Below are positions 7,871 through 16,120 of a stretch of DNA of 52,316 bases, piece by piece; position 1 is the first letter of the stretch, and every line of letters starts with the position of its first letter. Origin of the DNA: Planctomycetota bacterium. Lineage in GTDB: Bacteria > Planctomycetota > UBA8742 > UBA2392. Below the pieces are notes generated by a model. The model was not told where the DNA came from. It worked only from the letters and a program-made list of their open reading frames with translations, and made no database searches. The stretch spans positions 1 through 52,316 of the forward strand of contig JABARW010000017.1 in assembly GCA_019186845.1 (NCBI GenBank). Reading direction: 5' to 3'. Both the position numbers and the translations under genes were made by a program.

Positions 7871-9829
7871 ATGCGCAGACTGCGTTGGCTGCCCCTGCTG
7901 TTTACCCCCTTGCTACTTTCCGGCTGCCCCTTTGTTGAACTGCCTGCGCCCTTGCCGCTGGGTCCGGGCACGGTCCAGTTCAACAACACGGATGTCACCC
8001 TGGCCGCCGGCATGGCAGAACTTCAGCCGGCCACGGTGGACACCCTCTCGTCGTCGGTCAACCTGGGCCGGCTGAATGTCAGCGGCCTGCAGCGCGTCTA
8101 CGAGCTCGAGACGCCCGCCAACACGGACTTTTCGTTCACCGTGGTCGCGCGCGGCGGCGGCAACATCGGCGCTACCCGGCTTTCCCTGGCTCATGCAGCC
8201 TCGAACGGGCTGACCCCCCAGGCCGGCGTGGAGACCATCGCAGCCGAGGGCATGGTGCTCGAGGGCGCCGGCATGAGCAACCGGGGCGACTGGCTGGATG
8301 TCACGGGCGATGGCTTTGCCCGGGTGACGGTGCGCGGCAACATCTCCGCCGATCAGGTGCTGGTGGTGCAGGTGCCCCGCAACAACACGACGATTGACAT
8401 CGGCGTTCGCATCCGCATCGGCAATCCCAGCGCCATTAACCTTGTGGGCGGCGGTGCATCGAGCGCCCGGCCCGGCATGGCCAGCCAGACGATTTATTCG
8501 AGCGATTCGTGGCAATTCGGCCTTCCCTCACTGGCCGTCTCTGGCGACCGCGTGAGTGTGGCGGCCTACGATGGCGATCCCACGCAGCAGACCTACGCGA
8601 ACCGTCGCCGCCAGTGGCTGCAGCACGACTCGGCCACGGGCACGGTAACCGGCGGCAACGCCACATGCAGTTCCGGCGACACGGGCTTCTGGCGCGACCA
8701 GGAAATTGCGGCACAAGGCAACGTGCTGTCCGTGGCCTACACGGGCGACGGCAATGTCCGTATGGATATCAGCCTCGACCGCGGCGCCACTTTCCCCATC
8801 CAGCAGGTGGTGACGAACGGCAGCTTCTTCGGCCAGCGCCTGGTGCAGGCGGCCATCGCCGCCGACTACAAGCTGGGCTGTCTCTACTGGCAATCCAGCG
8901 GGTCCATCAACAACCCCACAAGCCAACTGGTGCTGGTCGAGGCGACACCTACCGCTTTTGACGCCAACAATACTCCGACGGGCTATAGCTTCGCCGCGCC
9001 CGTCACGGTGCACAACGTGGGGCGCGACGTTACCCCGCTGCTGATGCACATGGCCTACAGCAACGGTGGCGATTTGGCGGTCGGATACGGCTACACCTCG
9101 ATCACGCCCAGCACAGGTTGGACCGTCATCAGCAGCAGCAAGTTCCGCTGCGCCGTGCGCCGCTCCGGGCAGAGCAACTTCACAGACGTCGAACTGGACC
9201 GTGAAGACAACGTCGTACCGTGTGACCCGCACGTCAGCGTGCTCGGCAGCGGGCCCACGATGGAGATCTTCTACACCTATGAAAAGTCCGACGGTATTCA
9301 CGTGCGCTACAGCAGCAACGGCGGCGTGAGCTTCTCTACCGCGGCCTTCATTCCCAGCCCCGGTGCAAACATGCCCTCCATCCATGCGCGCATGCAGGGC
9401 GGGCAAAAGCGCGTAGACCTCCTCTACATCGCGCCGACGGCCTGGGGCAATGAAGTGCACAACGTGCACTGGGACAACTTCGTGCTCGGCGGGCCTTCAC
9501 CCGCGCTGTACCGCGTGACGCAGGCGACCGCGGTGGCAGGCTCCACGCCGCCCTATCCCGGCATGCCGGCGGGCTACACCATTACCAGCGCTGCCTGGTT
9601 CGGCTATGACGCCGTCATCAAGGGCGACGACGTAGTCGTGGTGGTTCATGAAGTGACTTGCGACAGCTACGAGTACTACTTCATGCAGGGTGCGCCGGGC
9701 GGGACTGTGGCCTTTGCCGGCGGTGGTACGCCGCCGCCTCCCACTATCCTGCTGCCGGGCATGACGGGAAGCGTGGCCGCGCCCAACGCGGCCCATCGCA
9801 ACCAGTTGAAGATCCTTACACTGGATTGA
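7871..9829 (+). CDS. Surface lipoprotein with sialidase-like (BNR/Asp-box) repeats
   Basis: The reading frame is open from 7544, but the gene most likely begins at 7871, where GGAGG precedes an ATG and the first 19 residues are a lipoprotein signal peptide (hydrophobic run PLLFTPLLLSGC, lipid-attachment Cys19). The mature part of about 630 residues is rich in Gly, Thr, Asn and aromatic beta-strand sequence. Two Asp-box-like motifs are visible, SLDRGATF (301-308) and SSNGGVSF (481-488), typical of sialidase/BNR beta-propellers. I do not see the arginine triad and Tyr/Glu pair needed to call it a sialidase, so it may be a non-catalytic propeller or glycan-binding protein. It is lipid-anchored and probably faces the periplasm or the outside. 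Confidence 0.7.
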   Translation: MRRLRWLPLLFTPLLLSGCPFVELPAPLPLGPGTVQFNNTDVTLAAGMAELQPATVDTLSSSVNLGRLNVSGLQRVYELETPANTDFSFTVVARGGGNIGATRLSLAHAASNGLTPQAGVETIAAEGMVLEGAGMSNRGDWLDVTGDGFARVTVRGNISADQVLVVQVPRNNTTIDIGVRIRIGNPSAINLVGGGASSARPGMASQTIYSSDSWQFGLPSLAVSGDRVSVAAYDGDPTQQTYANRRRQWLQHDSATGTVTGGNATCSSGDTGFWRDQEIAAQGNVLSVAYTGDGNVRMDISLDRGATFPIQQVVTNGSFFGQRLVQAAIAADYKLGCLYWQSSGSINNPTSQLVLVEATPTAFDANNTPTGYSFAAPVTVHNVGRDVTPLLMHMAYSNGGDLAVGYGYTSITPSTGWTVISSSKFRCAVRRSGQSNFTDVELDREDNVVPCDPHVSVLGSGPTMEIFYTYEKSDGIHVRYSSNGGVSFSTAAFIPSPGANMPSIHARMQGGQKRVDLLYIAPTAWGNEVHNVHWDNFVLGGPSPALYRVTQATAVAGSTPPYPGMPAGYTITSAAWFGYDAVIKGDDVVVVVHEVTCDSYEYYFMQGAPGGTVAFAGGGTPPPPTILLPGMTGSVAAPNAAHRNQLKILTLD

Positions 9830-9845
9830 GCTTGAACCAAATCAG

Positions 9846-9868
9846 CGGGGCGGGCTTTGCCCGCCCCG
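9846..9868 (+). terminator. Intrinsic terminator between convergent genes
   Basis: A perfect 10-bp G+C stem with a TTT loop (CGGGGCGGGC / GCCCGCCCCG) is followed on the plus strand by GTTTGCATTT. It lies 16 bases after the lipoprotein stop and 13 bases before the end of the convergent oxidoreductase gene, so it can serve both, better on the plus strand. Confidence 0.75.
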
Positions 9869-9881
9869 TTTGCATTTGAGA

Positions 9882-11024
9882 TCAGGGCAGGCGCAGAGCC
9901 TCATCCCGCGCCACCAGCGGCGTCAGCGCGACACCCATGCCGCCGCAGGCGTTCAACGTGGCGGTTGTTTCGTCCAAGTCGGTACGGTGGCAGGTTGAAA
10001 TGTGGCGACCTTGGGGAAACCCCATGATCCCCGCCCAGGCATGGTCAATGCTGAAGCGGTCATGGCCCACAATGGTGCGGGCCAGGCCAAGCAGGTATTG
10101 ACGCACCTCATCCGTGGGGGTCAATTCCGTGGTCTGTTCGCGGGCCCTGAAGCGGTGGCGGCCGCCGCCCACCAGCAGGCGGCCATCGACGAACTTGAAG
10201 TAGTCGTAGCCGTCGTGCAGAAAACCCAGGTGATGCGAAGTCGCGGCCTTCACCGGCGAGCTCACCAGCACCTGCCCTCGGCCCGGCACAATGGGCGAGC
10301 GGCTTACCAATTCAGAGTCGAAGGCGTTAACGCAAATCCTTGCACGATCGTAGGCCAGTTCTTGCGGTTCAGCCTGGTCGGGCAGCGCCAGGGTTGCCCG
10401 GCCGCCGGAGACGGCCTGAGCGCGCACGCCAAAGGCGAACTTCACGCCGGCGGCCCGGGCGGAGGCCCGCAGCCGCGTCAGCAACTGCATGGGGTTGACG
10501 CCGCGATCCGAGGCACTGAAAAAGACTTCCCGCTCCGTTCCGCCAAAGCGGGCGCGCTTGGTCTCAAAGGCCGGCGCCTCACCGCGGGCAGCAAGCGCGG
10601 CATTGACGCGGCGGGCCAATGTGCGTTTGGCCTCTGTCACTTCGTCGTAGTCGGCGCTGCCGCAGGGGTCCGTAGGTAGGTCGGGGAACTCGGCCAGCAC
10701 CAGGGCCAACCCTGCACGCCGTCTGAGGAATTGGGCGAAGAGGGCGTCAAAGCCGCACTCCGCTACGTCGGCCAGCATTTCGGAAACATGGCCGCCGGTA
10801 AGGAAACCCGCGTTGCGGGTGCTGGCACCATAGCCGATCAGGTCGCGCTCGATCACCAGCGTCCGCTGTGCCCAGGCCGGCTTGAGCCTCGAGATCCAGT
10901 AGGCTAACCAGCAGCCGAGGAATCCGGCCCCGACTATAAGCAGGTCCGTCTGGCGCGGCAGGTCACGCGCGGGCTGTTGCAGTGGTGCGCCGATCTCCCA
11001 ATAGCTGGCCAGGCGGGCGGTCAT
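9882..11024 (-). CDS. FAD-dependent oxidoreductase of the DAO (D-amino-acid oxidase) family
   Basis: A 380-residue flavoenzyme. The N-terminal Rossmann motif LIVGAGFLGCWLAYW (residues about 29-43) binds the ADP part of FAD, and YGASTRNAGFLTGG (about 65-78) is the second flavin contact typical of the glycine/sarcosine oxidase and gamma-glutamylputrescine oxidase group. The C-terminal stretch CGGMGVALTPLVARDEA closes the FAD domain. Such enzymes oxidise a primary or secondary amine to an imine; the substrate cannot be read from the sequence. It is the last gene of a five-gene minus-strand operon, its ATG overlapping the previous stop by 4 bases (ATGA), which indicates translational coupling. 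The aminotransferase two genes upstream would fit amine catabolism, but that is inference. Confidence 0.85.
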   Translation of the reverse strand: MTARLASYWEIGAPLQQPARDLPRQTDLLIVGAGFLGCWLAYWISRLKPAWAQRTLVIERDLIGYGASTRNAGFLTGGHVSEMLADVAECGFDALFAQFLRRRAGLALVLAEFPDLPTDPCGSADYDEVTEAKRTLARRVNAALAARGEAPAFETKRARFGGTEREVFFSASDRGVNPMQLLTRLRASARAAGVKFAFGVRAQAVSGGRATLALPDQAEPQELAYDRARICVNAFDSELVSRSPIVPGRGQVLVSSPVKAATSHHLGFLHDGYDYFKFVDGRLLVGGGRHRFRAREQTTELTPTDEVRQYLLGLARTIVGHDRFSIDHAWAGIMGFPQGRHISTCHRTDLDETTATLNACGGMGVALTPLVARDEALRLP

Positions 11025-12379
11025 GATCGTTTGTGGAAATCAGTCCAGTCGGTGCGCAGGCGCGGTGGGCCGGCGCCCATGACGGTCTCGGGTCCGAAGC
11101 GGCCGGACTCGATCCAAAGGTCAAAGCCCGAGACGCGTTCGGCGCTGACCTTGCAGCGCTGGCCTTCCTTGAGGTATGTGGCGTAGTTGGGACGATTGAG
11201 CAACTGGCCCTCGATCAGGCCCTGGGCAAATCCCTTGACCTCGAACCACATGTGCTCGTTGTTGGCCTTGGGCGGCGTTTGTCCGCTCTGCAGAGAGCTG
11301 GAGTAGTCGCCGCGGGCTTGGTCGGCCGGAATGGCCAGCTTTACAAGCAATTTGCGGTGTAGCGGGTTGGCCGAGGCATGGGCCAGAGCGGCTTCCGGAA
11401 AGCGCAGCTTGGCCAAGGCGGCCTGTCGGAGTGACTCGCGGTTGCTGAACCACACTATGGCGTGGTCCTGCATCTTGTTAAGCAGGCCGGCCGGAGCAAG
11501 GGAATCCAGATTGGGGGCTTTTATCGGGGGCCAAGGCGCGCCGGCGTCCAGGATGGCGAGTCGCCAGCCACCATGGGAATCGTCGTGATCTCCGGTCCCG
11601 CCGCCCAGAGAGGCAGGAAAGGGCCGCAGCGCTTCCATGATGGGGCGCAGCTGGGCCACGAGGTCTTCGCCGAATGCCAACTCAGCGCCTTCCACGGGAA
11701 TGTCTTCCTCGATCAGGCGGGCCGCCACGGCGCTGATGATGCCGTGTCCCGGCCCGGCATGGCCGTCTTGCAGGCCGAACATCTCGAGATCAGGCGCGCC
11801 GTAGGCGCGCAGCCCGTGGGTGTGCGCCCAGCACGAGCCGTCGTCGTTCCCGATGAAGTGAATGGCATATAGCTCGTTGGGGCCCGGTGCCACGGGACAA
11901 CGGGCCAGTTCGCGCAGGACCGTGGCGCTGCGCACGCGTGTCGAGAGATCGTCGGCGACGGCGCAGGCCTCATCGCCACCGGCAGCATCTGCCGCGCGCA
12001 GCAACAGGTGCAGGAAGTCGCAAGCCGCCTCGGCCTGGATGCTCTCGACCCCGATGACCCAGCGGGACTTCTCCGCTCGCTCCAGTTCATTGCGACCGCC
12101 CCAGAACACCTCGGTGGTGCGCCAAGGAGCGAACTGGGGGTCGCGGTCGGCGGCAAACACGCGCACGGGCACCTCGCGCTTGCCCAATTTCCAGGCGGCA
12201 CTCCAGATCAGACCCTTGGCCTCAAAGGCGTCCGCCGGGGCGGGCTCGAGGCCGGCGGCCTTGAGCCGCATCTCGACTTCAAAGGGTTGCGGCGGGTGGG
12301 GCGCGTCGATGAAGACCAGCTGCATCAGCGGGTGGATGTCGCCGTCGGGCTTCTGCTCCTGTGAATGTCGTCTGGACAT
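11021..12379 (-). CDS. DUF4026/DUF2314-like protein of unknown function
   Basis: About 452 residues, no signal peptide or membrane span. The start is taken at the ATG at 12379; a GTG two codons earlier overlaps the argD-type stop, and either would couple translation to that gene. The C-terminal 90 residues (EHMWFEVKGFAQGLIEGQL, then a YLKEGQRCKVSAERVSGFDLW-like strand pair) resemble DUF2314; the N-terminal part resembles DUF4026-type proteins. Neither family has a known activity. The His- and Asp-containing stretches GDHDDSHGG and HTHG could bind metal, but I see no recognised catalytic motif. It overlaps the downstream oxidoreductase by 4 bases, so the two are made together. Confidence 0.6.
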   Translation of the reverse strand: MSRRHSQEQKPDGDIHPLMQLVFIDAPHPPQPFEVEMRLKAAGLEPAPADAFEAKGLIWSAAWKLGKREVPVRVFAADRDPQFAPWRTTEVFWGGRNELERAEKSRWVIGVESIQAEAACDFLHLLLRAADAAGGDEACAVADDLSTRVRSATVLRELARCPVAPGPNELYAIHFIGNDDGSCWAHTHGLRAYGAPDLEMFGLQDGHAGPGHGIISAVAARLIEEDIPVEGAELAFGEDLVAQLRPIMEALRPFPASLGGGTGDHDDSHGGWRLAILDAGAPWPPIKAPNLDSLAPAGLLNKMQDHAIVWFSNRESLRQAALAKLRFPEAALAHASANPLHRKLLVKLAIPADQARGDYSSSLQSGQTPPKANNEHMWFEVKGFAQGLIEGQLLNRPNYATYLKEGQRCKVSAERVSGFDLWIESGRFGPETVMGAGPPRLRTDWTDFHKRS

Positions 12380-12381
12380 GA

Positions 12382-13566
12382 TCACTTGGCCTTGGCGACT
12401 TCAGTCAGGGCGCGGGCCAGTTCCCGCACGTGCTCGCTGGTGATGGTAAGCGGCGGCAGCAGGCGGATCTGGTCCTTCGGCCCGCTGGCGCCGACGATGA
12501 CGCCGCGCTTGAGCAGGGCCTCGATGACCGGTTTGGCTTCACGATCGAGGTCAATGCCCAGCAACAGGCCCTTGCCCTTGACGGCGCGCACGATGGAGAT
12601 GCCTCCGAGGCGGTCGCGCAATTCCTGCTCCAGTTCGCGCGCACGCTCATGGAGTTTGTCGCGGGCAATGATGTTCAGCGTGGCCCGCAAAGCGGCCATG
12701 GCCAGGGGGCCGCCGCCGAAGGTGCTGCCGTGTTCTCCGGGGGCGGGGGCGCCGCGGATGGCCTCGCTCAGGATGACTACGCCGCAGGGAACGCCGCCGG
12801 CCACGGCCTTGGCCGTCGTGCAAATGTCGGGCTCAACACCCCAGTGCAGGCCCGCCATCATGGCGCCGGTGCGCCCAAAGGCCGTCTGCACTTCGTCGAA
12901 GATCAGGGCCGCGCCGCTGCCGGAGCAGAGTTCGCGCACCTGGTCGTAGTAGCGGCGGGAAGCCACGCGCACGCCGCCTGTGCTCTGGACGGGCTCGATA
13001 ATCACGGCCGCGACATCCTGCGACATCGCGCGCTCGAGCAGGTCGTAGTCGCCAAATGGCACGAACTCGGTCAGCTTGTCGAGGTTGTCCGGAAAGGTGC
13101 TGCGCAGCTTTTCACTGCCCGTGACCGAGAGGCTGCCGATGGTGCGCCCATGGAATCCCGTGGTGGTGGCAATCACCCTCGATCGGCCTGTGGCGCGGCG
13201 CGCAATCTTGAGGGCGGTTTCGTTGGCCTCCGTGCCGCTGTTGCAGAAAAAAACGCCGCGCGAGTGGGGGTAGGCCTGCTGGCAAACGATGCGCCCGGCG
13301 TCGGCGCGGGTGTCGTTGTAGGCGACGTTGGAATAGAAGATCAGTTTGCCGGCCTGTTCGCTGATGGCCTTTACCACCTCGGGGTGGCAGTGGCCGACGC
13401 TTGCCACGGCATGCCCGCCGTACATGTCGAGGTACTTGTTGCCCGCGTCATCCCAGATGTAGACGCCCTCGCCGCGCACCACCGTTATAGGCAGTTTCTC
13501 ATAGGTGCCGATCAGCCAGGTATCTTCCATCTCCCGCCAGTTGGTGCCGGTCTCCGCCTTTGCCAT
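12382..13566 (-). CDS. argD: Class-III PLP aminotransferase, acetylornithine aminotransferase type
   Basis: A 394-residue fold-type I aminotransferase of normal length. Landmarks: GTEANETALKIAR (111-123, phosphate binding), FHGRTIGSLSVTG (138-150, the form typical of ArgD), DEVQ with Asp224 contacting the pyridine nitrogen, TTAKAVAGGVPCG with the Schiff-base Lys253, and HGSTFGGGPLA. ArgD transfers an amino group between N-acetylornithine (or succinyl-diaminopimelate) and 2-oxoglutarate in arginine and lysine synthesis in the cytoplasm. No other arginine genes lie nearby. The gene sits between NAD(P)HX dehydratase (12-base gap) and a DUF4026-like gene, with an amine oxidase-like enzyme downstream, so an omega-amino-acid or polyamine aminotransferase role remains possible. 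Confidence 0.85.
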   Translation of the reverse strand: MAKAETGTNWREMEDTWLIGTYEKLPITVVRGEGVYIWDDAGNKYLDMYGGHAVASVGHCHPEVVKAISEQAGKLIFYSNVAYNDTRADAGRIVCQQAYPHSRGVFFCNSGTEANETALKIARRATGRSRVIATTTGFHGRTIGSLSVTGSEKLRSTFPDNLDKLTEFVPFGDYDLLERAMSQDVAAVIIEPVQSTGGVRVASRRYYDQVRELCSGSGAALIFDEVQTAFGRTGAMMAGLHWGVEPDICTTAKAVAGGVPCGVVILSEAIRGAPAPGEHGSTFGGGPLAMAALRATLNIIARDKLHERARELEQELRDRLGGISIVRAVKGKGLLLGIDLDREAKPVIEALLKRGVIVGASGPKDQIRLLPPLTITSEHVRELARALTEVAKAK

Positions 13567-13578
13567 CGCCTTGTCCCG

Positions 13579-14592
13579 TTATGCCTGCGCCTTGATTGCC
13601 GCCCTGCGACCCGACTGCCCCGTGCTCTCTGACGCCGCCTGATGGCGGCGCGTGGCTTCGGGCAGGCCCTCGATCATGTCGCTGGCAATCATGCCAATTT
13701 CGCCCATGCGGTCGCGCGTCAAATCTCCCGCCAGGCCATGAAGGTAGACCCCCAGCACGGCGGCTTCCCAGGCGCCAAAGCCTTGGGCACGCATGGCGGC
13801 TATCACGCCCGCCAGCACATCGCCCGTGCCCGCCTTGGCCATGCCGGGATTGCCCGTGGTGTTCACGTACATCCGCTCACCATCACTGACCACCGTGCGA
13901 TGGCCTTTGAGTACGGCTACCACCCCAAACTTCTGGGCAAAGCTGCCGGCCACGCTCTTGCGCGCGGCTTCGTCGCGCTGAAGGTCCACGGGTCCCTGGG
14001 TGGCGGCGCCAAGCAGGCGCTGCATCTCGCCGGGGTGAGGTGTGAGGACGGGTTTGTCGGCGGACTTCTTGAGCTTGAGCAGGACTTCGCCGGGGTCCTT
14101 GGCAATGGCGGTGATGGCGTCGGCGTCTATGACCAGCTTCTGCTCCACCTGAGGCAGCAGGGTGCGAATGGCCTGCACGGTCTGCGGATTGGTCGAGAGC
14201 CCGGGGCCGATCAAGAGCACGTCGTAGCCCCTTACCGCTTCGAGGATCTTGGCGGGCGCCATGGCGCTGATCGTGCCCTCTTCCGTCTCCGGCAGGGCGG
14301 CGGTCATGATGTTGGGGTCGCGCCCCGCCAGCACGGCCGCCAGGCGCCAGGGCATGCCCACCCGCACGAGGCCGGCGCCGCTGCGCAATGCCGCGCGTGA
14401 ACAGAGAACGGCCGCACCGACCATGCCCGCCGAACCGGCCACACAGAACACCCGCCCGGCATCGCCCTTGTGCATCCAGGGGTCGCGCTTTTTTAGCCGG
14501 GGGACATCCGTGACTTCCTTCGGTTGCGTCTTTGCCAAGGCTTCACCCGCGAGGACAAGCGGCGCAGGATAACAGGGCAGGGGCCCCTGCAA
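13579..14592 (-). CDS. nnrD: ADP/ATP-dependent NAD(P)H-hydrate dehydratase
   Basis: A 337-residue ribokinase-like protein matching the C-terminal half of bifunctional Nnr (YjeF). It repairs S-NAD(P)HX, the hydrated damage product of NAD(P)H, using a nucleotide phosphate. The glycine-rich N-terminus (GDAGRVFCVAGSAGMVGAA, about 43-61), VLTPHPGEMQRLLG (182-195) and the catalytic signature NTTGNPGMAKAGTGD (244-258, catalytic Asp258) are all present. The epimerase domain (NnrE), often fused in bacteria, is absent and is not encoded elsewhere in the window. The gene starts only 7 bases after the stop of the UDP-sugar pyrophosphorylase gene and is clearly in its operon. The first 35 residues are poorly conserved and a later start is possible. 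Confidence 0.92.
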   Translation of the reverse strand: MQGPLPCYPAPLVLAGEALAKTQPKEVTDVPRLKKRDPWMHKGDAGRVFCVAGSAGMVGAAVLCSRAALRSGAGLVRVGMPWRLAAVLAGRDPNIMTAALPETEEGTISAMAPAKILEAVRGYDVLLIGPGLSTNPQTVQAIRTLLPQVEQKLVIDADAITAIAKDPGEVLLKLKKSADKPVLTPHPGEMQRLLGAATQGPVDLQRDEAARKSVAGSFAQKFGVVAVLKGHRTVVSDGERMYVNTTGNPGMAKAGTGDVLAGVIAAMRAQGFGAWEAAVLGVYLHGLAGDLTRDRMGEIGMIASDMIEGLPEATRRHQAASESTGQSGRRAAIKAQA

Positions 14593-14599
14593 CAGGATT

Positions 14600-16018
14600 T
14601 CAGGTCAGGCGCAGCGGCCTGTCGAGGTCCTGAGCACTGAGCCTGCGCGAAGCCAGCACTTCGGCCAGTTCGCGAGCGTTCTCGGCCAGCAGCGGGTCTA
14701 CTTCGAGCTGCGGCGGGCGATCGTGCGTGACGGCCGTAGCGCCCGCGGCCAGGGCCTGGCGCCAGTAATGGTCGAGCGCCTGGCGCACGCCTTCGGGCCC
14801 AAAGGGGCCGTCAGGGTTCTTCAGCGGCAAGAACTGTTCCTCGCGCGGCACTTCAAGGGCGACGACGTGGCGCGCCAGGGGCAGCGTGTCAAAGATGAAG
14901 CGCTCAAAGCGATACACGTTGGGCGCGTGGGGGGTGACAAGTTCGCCCCGGGCGTCGAGCACAGGCACCTTCTTGTGGGCGGCGTGCAGGGGCAGGCGCG
15001 TCGATGAAGCGGCCAGGCGCTCCAGGAACGCCACGGAAAACGCATGCACAGCGATGGAGCCCGCCCAGTAAACCAGGCCGCGCTCATCGCGCAGTTTCGA
15101 CTGGGCCTCGGAGAACTCACTGTACTCCACGATCTGGGGTATGCCGCGGTCAAGGCAGAACACGCCCACGCGCTCGGTTTCATCGAGTTTGCGCACGACC
15201 TTCAGAGAGACGTCAGCTTGACGCGTCAAGTGCAAGCCGAGAAATGCCTCGTCCGCCACCGGCACCTGGGCGTTGTCCACCTGGAAGTAGCTGAGGGTGG
15301 AGATGCCGTCGCGCTGAAGCTGCGCCAGGCCGCCGCTCTGCGTCAGCGCCTGGAGCACTCCGCCGTGGCCGTCCGGTCCCAGAAACAGCGCGTGCGGCGA
15401 CTCAAGCACCAGCTTGCCGTCGGCATCGAGCGAGGGCAGTTCGCCCTGGGCAAAGAAGTGCACGCCGCGTTCGTCGAGTCCAAAGTAGCGGTGTTCGGCA
15501 AAGAACTCCCGTGTCAAGCCTTCGTTCTGCCGCGAGACCATCACATAGAGCGGGGGTGTTTTGCCGTGCTTTGTGCCCACGCGCTTCAGCTTGCGCGCGA
15601 AGATCTCGAACAGCGTCATGCGGCTCAGCGGCAGGAGGGGATAGCAGCCCTTGGGGCCGGGGAAGCCCAGGCGCGTGCCTTGTCCGCCCGCGACCAGCAG
15701 GCAGGCCACCTTTCCAAGGCGCAGGGCCTCGGCGCCCGCGCCCCTCGCCTTTTCGGCATCATCGCCCAGCAGGTATGGAAAGCGGCGCTCGGCCAGCTCT
15801 ACGACGGGCGCGGGCGAGAGTTCACGCGGCTTTTGCGAGTGCAGCATTTCAATGGCCTGCTTCATCTCGAAAAGGCTTGACAGGTCAAGAGCTGAAATCT
15901 GGGCCGCGAGGGCAAAGCGCTGCTCCTCGTTGAGCCGGGGCCAGAAACCCAGCAGATGGGTCTGGCCGGCGGGCTCCAGCCGGGCTTTGAGTGCCTCGAA
16001 TGTGGGCATGAGGGTCAT
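14600..16018 (-). CDS. UDP-N-acetylglucosamine / UDP-sugar pyrophosphorylase, eukaryotic UAP1/UDPGP type
   Basis: A 472-residue nucleotidyltransferase that makes a UDP-sugar and pyrophosphate from UTP and a sugar-1-phosphate. The signature LLVAGGQGTRLGFPGPKGCY (residues 107-126) is the UTP-binding loop of the UDPGP family, distinct from bacterial GlmU and GalU. SRMTLFEIFARKL, the FQVDNAQVPV segment (uridine/metal contact) and HAPNVYRFERFIFD follow in the order seen in UAP1. The family also includes UDP-glucose and broad-specificity enzymes, so GlcNAc-1-P is likely but not proven. It heads the five-gene minus-strand operon. An ATG three codons in (MPTF) is an alternative start. The product probably feeds cell-envelope or exopolysaccharide synthesis. 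Confidence 0.88.
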   Translation of the reverse strand: MTLMPTFEALKARLEPAGQTHLLGFWPRLNEEQRFALAAQISALDLSSLFEMKQAIEMLHSQKPRELSPAPVVELAERRFPYLLGDDAEKARGAGAEALRLGKVACLLVAGGQGTRLGFPGPKGCYPLLPLSRMTLFEIFARKLKRVGTKHGKTPPLYVMVSRQNEGLTREFFAEHRYFGLDERGVHFFAQGELPSLDADGKLVLESPHALFLGPDGHGGVLQALTQSGGLAQLQRDGISTLSYFQVDNAQVPVADEAFLGLHLTRQADVSLKVVRKLDETERVGVFCLDRGIPQIVEYSEFSEAQSKLRDERGLVYWAGSIAVHAFSVAFLERLAASSTRLPLHAAHKKVPVLDARGELVTPHAPNVYRFERFIFDTLPLARHVVALEVPREEQFLPLKNPDGPFGPEGVRQALDHYWRQALAAGATAVTHDRPPQLEVDPLLAENARELAEVLASRRLSAQDLDRPLRLT

Positions 16019-16050
16019 GCCAGCATCAAAGGGCGTCCCAGCCCAAAAGG

Positions 16051-16078
16051 CAAGGCCGAGCCCTGGGGCCCGGCCTTG
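16051..16078 (-). terminator. Terminator after the DATxYSPPP-repeat gene
   Basis: CAAGGCCG (16051-16058) pairs perfectly with CGGCCTTG (16071-16078), and the 12-base loop can itself pair. On the minus strand the stem is followed by CCTTTTGGG. It lies 43 bases beyond the minus-strand stop at 16121. Confidence 0.5.
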
Positions 16079-16120
16079 AACATTGGCTTGATCGGGTCAG
16101 CCCCGCGCGCGGGCCTGAAA

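Noticed and set aside
12430..13632. 400-codon frame opposite the aminotransferase
   Set aside because: Antisense shadow: the minus-strand frame carries every aminotransferase motif.
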